The notes under the pieces were generated by a model. That model searched no databases. It saw nothing but the letters and a program-made list of their open reading frames with translations, and had not been told where the DNA came from. The translations under genes and the position numbers were made by a program. Of a DNA stretch of 64,000 nt, positions 60,101 to 64,000 are shown one piece after another (the first letter of the stretch is position 1; each line of letters starts with the position of its first letter). The stretch covers positions 1,610,001-1,674,000 of the forward strand of contig JAWNZC010000470.1 in the NCBI GenBank assembly GCA_035771165.1, given 5' to 3'. This DNA is from Paragorgia papillata (lineage: Eukaryota > Cnidaria > Anthozoa > Scleralcyonacea > Coralliidae).

Positions 60101-62186
60101 CGTAGTATAAAGAACGAGGACGGCGTTGTGATTACTCTAGGGACTAAAAATTCATTCTCGTTTTGCAAAAAAATCATGCTTGTATTACTCCCTATTCACT
60201 ATTGTAACAGGTGGGCGATTTGTCTGCACATGCGCGGCAAGAATGGATTTCGTGTAAACGCGCGGGACACATTCCCGTCCGCGATATAATTGGAAAGGAA
60301 ATAAACAAAATGCTATATTCAATGTCGAATTAATCTACCTGGTCCATTTTTTTACCGAATGAATTACCGACTCAGCAGTTCAATTGCCAACCAAAGATTA
60401 ATAAAATCACGGTCTGAAAGTAATGCGAACGTCTAGTTTTTGAGATATTTTTGTATTTCTGCTTTATTTGCCATTCGAATTTTGCCACCGTCAATGGCTG
60501 AGAATGACGTTTCCCCAGAACTACACAATAAGCTTGGTGTATGATAAAATTACATAGTTGGAAAAAGATATGTAGAAATAATAGTCGTCAAAGCTCCTTC
60601 AAAAGTTGCTGTTGACAAAACAAGTGTGGTTTTTTGCTCAGTCTTCAAACCCAATATATTCTGCCTGGGCCGACCATGGGTCATCGTGAGCGATTTTTGA
60701 ACGTGTTACCCATTTTCCCCAAAGATAATTTTGATTCAGGAAAACAGATGAATAAAAATAAACCGCCTTAAAGCTATTTTGAAAGTAATGCGAACGGCTA
60801 GATTTTTTGCTATCCTTCGTCAAAGACTGAAGGTTAATATTTGCTGTTTTCGTTGAAAACAGAGTAATTCGACCAACTCGTGTTCGCCAGAGAAGCTTTG
60901 AAATGAATATGTAAAGCACATTTTGGGAACATGAAAGTATGAGCTGAATATCTGAACTTATCTTGATGTAAAAGAAAACGTTTAATCGATCCTGTGAGGT
61001 CGGACAGAAAGGACTCGAGGAGTTGAAATCAATTTTCTTTAAGACCATCTTCGTAAAATGCCGTACTTCCACTACTCCGATTACGAACCTTTTCAGCTTC
61101 ATCGAAAAACACCAAGTTGAGCGGCGAATCGCTGGGTCGACAAGCTTGGAAGGCATATTAAAAACGAATAAAAGCTCAGAGAAGTGGGGAACTTGCTATT
61201 AAAATCGTACTTTGACTTTCGCATAAAGAAAATGTCAAATAAAGAACAAATACGCCCGGAATTTTTTAATCAGCACAGACAAATTGCCCCACCTGTTCCC
61301 TATTGTGGAAACCCGGGCCGCCGAGAGAAATTTTGAAGCCCGAGCCAAAAAATGTTTGTGGTCCCCTACCCCCCTTAAAGAAGACGCATGGTAGTGAATT
61401 AAAAAGGCTATAAAGGGCAACTTAGGAACCCAATTCAGTGCCTTCAGTTGTTGATTATTATGGACCTGAATCTATTGTTGAACATTTAAAATAATGTATT
61501 CTTTTGCTTCGTTTCGCTAAAATGGACCCTTCGTAATTTTCTTTACCCTTTTAAAACACAAATGAATAGTCGAGCCTTACTTAGTCTTCGCTGTCTGGTT
61601 GTTATCGCCATGGCTAGTTCCCACTTCTCTTGCAATGTTTACTTTAGCGAATTCACGCATGCGCAAACGTTCGGCAGCGGTGTTGGTTCATCCCATTATT
61701 TATTAACCAGGACCCCATGCCCCATGGTCGGAAAGGGGTAAATTCAGAATATGTTACAATATTGACAAAGAAGCCATACACAAATTACCTACCTTATCTT
61801 TTTGGTAGTATGCTTATTATTTTAACTTTTGTGTCGGACTCTCGCACCAGTCCAAATATTTCAGTGTTTAATTCCCGCTCTTTTTCTGAAGTCGAACTTG
61901 GACGTCGCGCATGCGCAAAACGTTTAGCAGCGGTGTTGGCTGAACCCCCTTCTTGTCTGCGTTCTTGGCGATGGTGAGGCCTGGTAACAACCAGCCTTAC
62001 CATCGCCAAGAACGTTACAGAATTATCATTGCATTTAGACAACTGTAAATATTTGTTATTTAGATGTTGATGAATGCTCCTCAAACTTGGACAATTGCAA
62101 CAGAAATGCACGATGTTCTAACACCCTGGGAAGCTTTACCTGTAGATGTAACACAGGTTATGCCGGGAATGGAGTCACATGTAACG
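51114..62186 (+). CDS. Secreted or surface SRCR-EGF protein (3' partial, spliced)
   Basis: Exon 1 (51114-51186) encodes a 24-residue signal peptide ([17 protein letters not shown], then QELTAQA) and ends in phase 1. Exon 2 (58463-58768) is a full SRCR domain: [45 protein letters not shown], then six cysteines in the group B-like spacing, ending QC. Exon 3 (62064-62186) is an EGF domain starting DVDECSSN, with six cysteines and a calcium-binding start. All three exons are phase-1 compatible, the usual rule for shuffled extracellular modules. Joining exons 1 and 2 gives Ala at the junction, suiting signal cleavage nearby. Exon 2 appears to end at a GC donor. The gene continues beyond the window. 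SRCR proteins are often scavenger or innate-immune receptors; that role here is inference. Linking exon 1 across a 7.3-kb intron rests on phase and orientation. Confidence 0.8.
51560..51740 (+). mobile_element. LINE 3' tail
   Basis: GCCGCAGTAATTGGCATTAG and GGCAAAGTTAATAAAA match the tail of the LINE at 16640-17080. An inverted copy lies at 53030-53165. Confidence 0.65.
53030..53165 (-). mobile_element. LINE 3' tail, inverted
   Basis: CGCAACAGCATAAGCCAATT and ATGGCTTTGCCATATA are the complement of the tail at 16970-17076. Confidence 0.6.
53563..53920. mobile_element. hAT-like MITE
   Basis: CAGGGACGTAGCCAGG and its inverse; flanks AGATAACA and GGATAACA match at 7 of 8. Interior GGGGTCCGGGGGCATG is shared with 12775, 37180 and 41470. 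A solo right end lies at 58393-58414. Confidence 0.75.
54194..54402. mobile_element. TAGCCTGG MITE, first of a tandem pair
   Basis: Full copy flanked by AGATCGAGC (54185-54193 and 54403-54411). Confidence 0.9.
54412..55017. mobile_element. TAGCCTGG MITE, second of the pair, interrupted
   Basis: Same family. The third AGATCGAGC is at 55018-55026. Split by the element at 54591-54978. Confidence 0.9.
54591..54978. mobile_element. Nested MITE with CAACCTCGT ends and 9-bp duplication
   Basis: CAACCTCGTACCCAGGGCC and its inverse. CTGGCCCAT is duplicated at 54582-54590 and 54979-54987. YY1-like GCCGCCATCTTGG lies inside. Confidence 0.9.
56417..56462 (+). ncRNA. Degenerate hammerhead-like motif, copy C
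   Basis: CUGAUGA, stem II GGCCUG/CAGACC with one mismatch, GAAAC. The stem III region has an insertion. Close relative of copy B (both have AGUCAA loops and an AGCAAATAAATA tail). Confidence 0.3.
56825..57563. mobile_element. CATAGGCGTA element, long copy
   Basis: CATAGGCGTA ends; the right arm GGGGGGCGGAGAACATTTTG-like sequence matches 50674-50922. No intact duplication. Confidence 0.7.
57564..57915. mobile_element. Foldback FB1, left-truncated
   Basis: Begins GTTTGATATGCAAATTAAAC inside the left arm, at the edge of the previous element, and runs to TTCTTTCAAATAAGACCAAC. Confidence 0.7.
59140..59298. mobile_element. Palindromic MITE, CAGTTTTCCACTAGGCG arms
   Basis: Arms contain TTCGCGCGAAGCGA in both orientations. 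The two overlapping open frames are shadows of the palindrome. Confidence 0.75.
59432..59605. mobile_element. YY1/CRE/E-box MITE (copy 3, inverted)
   Basis: TATAGAGCGTTTTCA ends, TGACGTCA, GGCGGCCATATTGG and CACGTG, in reverse orientation to 17962-18131. Confidence 0.85.
59672..60185. mobile_element. AGGGACC-family element, right-truncated
   Basis: AGGGACTTTAA, then after a nested insert AAGATGCTACCACGACGACG, matching the right end of 10498-10846 inverted. It runs out near 60185, just before the element at 60206. Confidence 0.6.
59683..59848. mobile_element. Nested palindromic MITE, AGGCTAGTTTCCAG arms
   Basis: AGGCTAGTTTCCAG and CTGAGTGGAAACTAGCCT are inverted ends. TAA or TTAA flanks both sides. 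Splits the AGGGACC element near its left end. Confidence 0.7.
60206..61301. mobile_element. 1.1-kb TIR element with a 172-codon open frame
   Basis: AACAGGTGGGCGATTTGTCTG and, inverted, AACAGGTGGGGCAATTTGTCTG. The minus-strand frame 60638-61156 has no recognised domain and may be chance. Confidence 0.6.
61640..62014. repeat. Direct repeats and a strong hairpin before the EGF exon
   Basis: CATGCGCAAACGTT...GCGGTGTTGG recurs near 61660 and 61910. At 61960-62014, CGTTCTTGGCGATGGT forms a ~26-bp-arm hairpin, 49 bp upstream of the exon. Confidence 0.65.
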
Positions 62187-62309
62187 GTACGTGTATATTA
62201 TTCATCATTTACTAGTTTTATACATGTAAATTGTTTAATTTTAAAAAAATGTATATAAAAATTATATCATAGATGCATGTAAAAACCGAAAAAAGTGTGA
62301 ATAAAATTG

Positions 62310-62479
62310 TATTGTATTGTATTGTATTTACTTATTTATTTCTTTACTTATTTATTTCTTTACTTATTTATTCATTTATTTACTTATTTATGTACTTATT
62401 TGTTTGTTTATTTACTAATTCATTTATTTATTTATTTTCTTATTCATTTATTCATTTATTTATTTATTTACTTATTTTC

Positions 62480-62530
<51 letters not shown>

Positions 62531-62578
62531 CTTATCTATTGACGTATTTATTTATGTATTTACTTATTATTTACTTAC

Positions 62579-62613
<35 letters not shown>

Positions 62614-62657
62614 CTTACTTATTTATTTATTTACTTACTTACTTACTTATTTATTTA

Positions 62658-62689
<32 letters not shown>

Positions 62690-62905
62690 TTTATTTATTT
62701 ATTTACTTATTTACTTATTTACTTATTTATCTATTTACTTATTTATCTATTTACTTATTTATTTATTTATTTACTTCTCTATTTACGTATTTATTTATTT
62801 ATGTATTTATTTATTTATTTACTTATTTATTTACTTATTTGTTTATTTATTTATTTATTTATTTATTAATATATTTAATTATATATTTAATTATTTATTA
62901 ATTTA
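62310..62905. repeat. TTTA/CTTA tetranucleotide satellite, ~600 bp
   Basis: Long imperfect TTTA and CTTA array in the intron after the EGF exon. The Tyr/Leu/Ile-rich frames in all three phases are artefacts. Confidence 0.95.
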
Positions 62906-63349
62906 CATGTGACAGGATAGCTTCATGGCCAGCGTTCTGCTTGCTGGGGGGTGTCTTAACAAACGCCTGCCACGGTCCTATTCAACGTTTAATTACACAA
63001 ACTGTCAACTCGTCAAACATAACAATAGAGTTGTGACTAGAGGAGCTTTGCGCGATGCGGGGCCTTAGAACGTTTACAAGTTCGAACAGTGGAGATAAAT
63101 CGTTAAGTTGAATTGTCTTCTTTTGACTGTTTTGTCAAAATGTGCCCGCCTACCGCCCGCACCCGAACTCCCTAATACCGCCAGCTACGCAGGCTACTGT
63201 TAAGTAAACGTGACGTCAATCATACTAATTAGGTTTGCACGCTTTTAGGAATAGCCGCACAGGCTAGTGTCATATAATAAACTACTTAATAATCTTGAAC
63301 GTTCAATCTTTACGGTAAAATACTAAACCTCGGCCTTGAACGCATTAAG
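62906..63349. other. Intronic, nothing recognised
   Basis: No repeat or exon that I can support. Confidence 0.35.
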
Positions 63350-63668
63350 GGGAGCACGAGTGGCGTGTGCTGTTAGTGCGCTGCCTCGCACTAAAAAAGT
63401 TAAGCCTGGTTTACAGTTGGATGGGTGACCACATGGGAATGACCCCATTGTCGAGCTTGGAACTCATGTGAGTAGAGTTGTAGTTGATCTCTCCTGTGCT
63501 TCGAGGGTTTTTCGCCGGGTTCTCCTGTTTTCCTCCCTCCGTAAAACCAACACCTACGTCTTAGCTGTGATCCGCGGTCTTATGGCGACTGCTTAGAGCG
63601 CCTTTGATATACCTCGACATGGCCACGTTGATCTGCGTCCTACGAGTAAGGATGATTATAGCCCCCAG
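63350..63668 (+). mobile_element. 5S-rRNA-derived SINE (copy 2)
   Basis: GTTAAGCCTGG, TTGGATGGGTGACC and TGGGAATGACC match 5S rRNA (63397-63448), with the GGTTAGTACT part deleted. The body matches copy 1. Confidence 0.8.
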
Positions 63669-64000
63669 TTCCTTTATCCTTTATACCGTGAAGACCTAAC
63701 TTTTGGTTATTAAGTAGTTAGTTGTACACAATGTACGCACAATGTATCAACAAGATTTTTTTTGTTTTTAGTTAATAAGCGTGGTATTATTTAATTAGTA
63801 GCTCATGCACTTGCATTCTTTTTCAAGTTTTCTCTTTTCTTTCAAGTATCAGTTTGTTTCGAATGTGCATTTGATTGGCTATTTTGAACTTATTAATATT
63901 TTTTTATTTATTGTTAATTTTTTAAGAATATGAAGCCCTTATATTTATTATATTTCAGTTATTTTGTCACGTTTTACTCTTTTTCTTAAAACGTCAGTAT
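63669..64000. other. Right edge, nothing recognised
   Basis: AT-rich, presumably intron of the SRCR gene. Confidence 0.35.

Noticed and set aside
62273..62912. Long Leu/Tyr/Ile-rich open frames
   Set aside because: They come from the TTTA/CTTA tetranucleotide array and are open in several phases.

Overview
The window looks like nuclear DNA of an early-branching marine animal. A cnidarian (anthozoan) fits best, with a sponge as the alternative. This rests on intron-rich animal gene families, AT-rich introns of 0.3 to 7 kb, and very dense short inverted-repeat transposons carrying animal-like YY1, CRE and E-box words. The species cannot be named from the sequence.

Four spliced genes could be rebuilt by eye with consistent intron phases. 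(1) 1748-8344, plus strand, 5' end missing: a RING-type zinc finger followed by a caspase-like domain whose catalytic cysteine position appears to be Asn. (2) 12479-21655, minus strand: a complete ten-exon Polo-like kinase of the PLK2/PLK3 type (624 aa). (3) 27662-38651, plus strand: a complete six-exon ankyrin-repeat/SOCS-box protein (402 aa), probably a Cullin5-Elongin B/C substrate adaptor. (4) 51114 to beyond 62186, plus strand: a signal-peptide exon, an SRCR exon that appears to end in a GC splice donor, and an EGF exon, the start of a secreted or surface receptor that runs off the right edge.

The rest is mobile DNA. Around forty short terminal-inverted-repeat or foldback elements are visible. 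Several have exact target-site duplications: 9 bp (Mutator-like), TWA (Harbinger-like) and 8 bp (hAT-like). They include a three-level nested insertion at 41.0-43.7 kb and a tandem pair sharing three copies of one 9-bp duplication at 54.2-55.0 kb. There are also frameshifted LINE reverse-transcriptase remnants (16.6, 25.8 and 29.1 kb), two 5S-rRNA-derived SINE copies (33.7 and 63.4 kb), a 90-bp minisatellite (9.2 kb), a ~600-bp TTTA/CTTA satellite (62.3 kb) and several hammerhead-ribozyme-like motifs whose stems covary between copies (86, 7395 and 47429).

The four genes do not form an obvious pathway. Two are plausibly ubiquitin-linked (RING, SOCS box) and one is a stress or cell-cycle kinase. 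The most unusual items are the RING plus pseudo-caspase gene and the hammerhead-like family.
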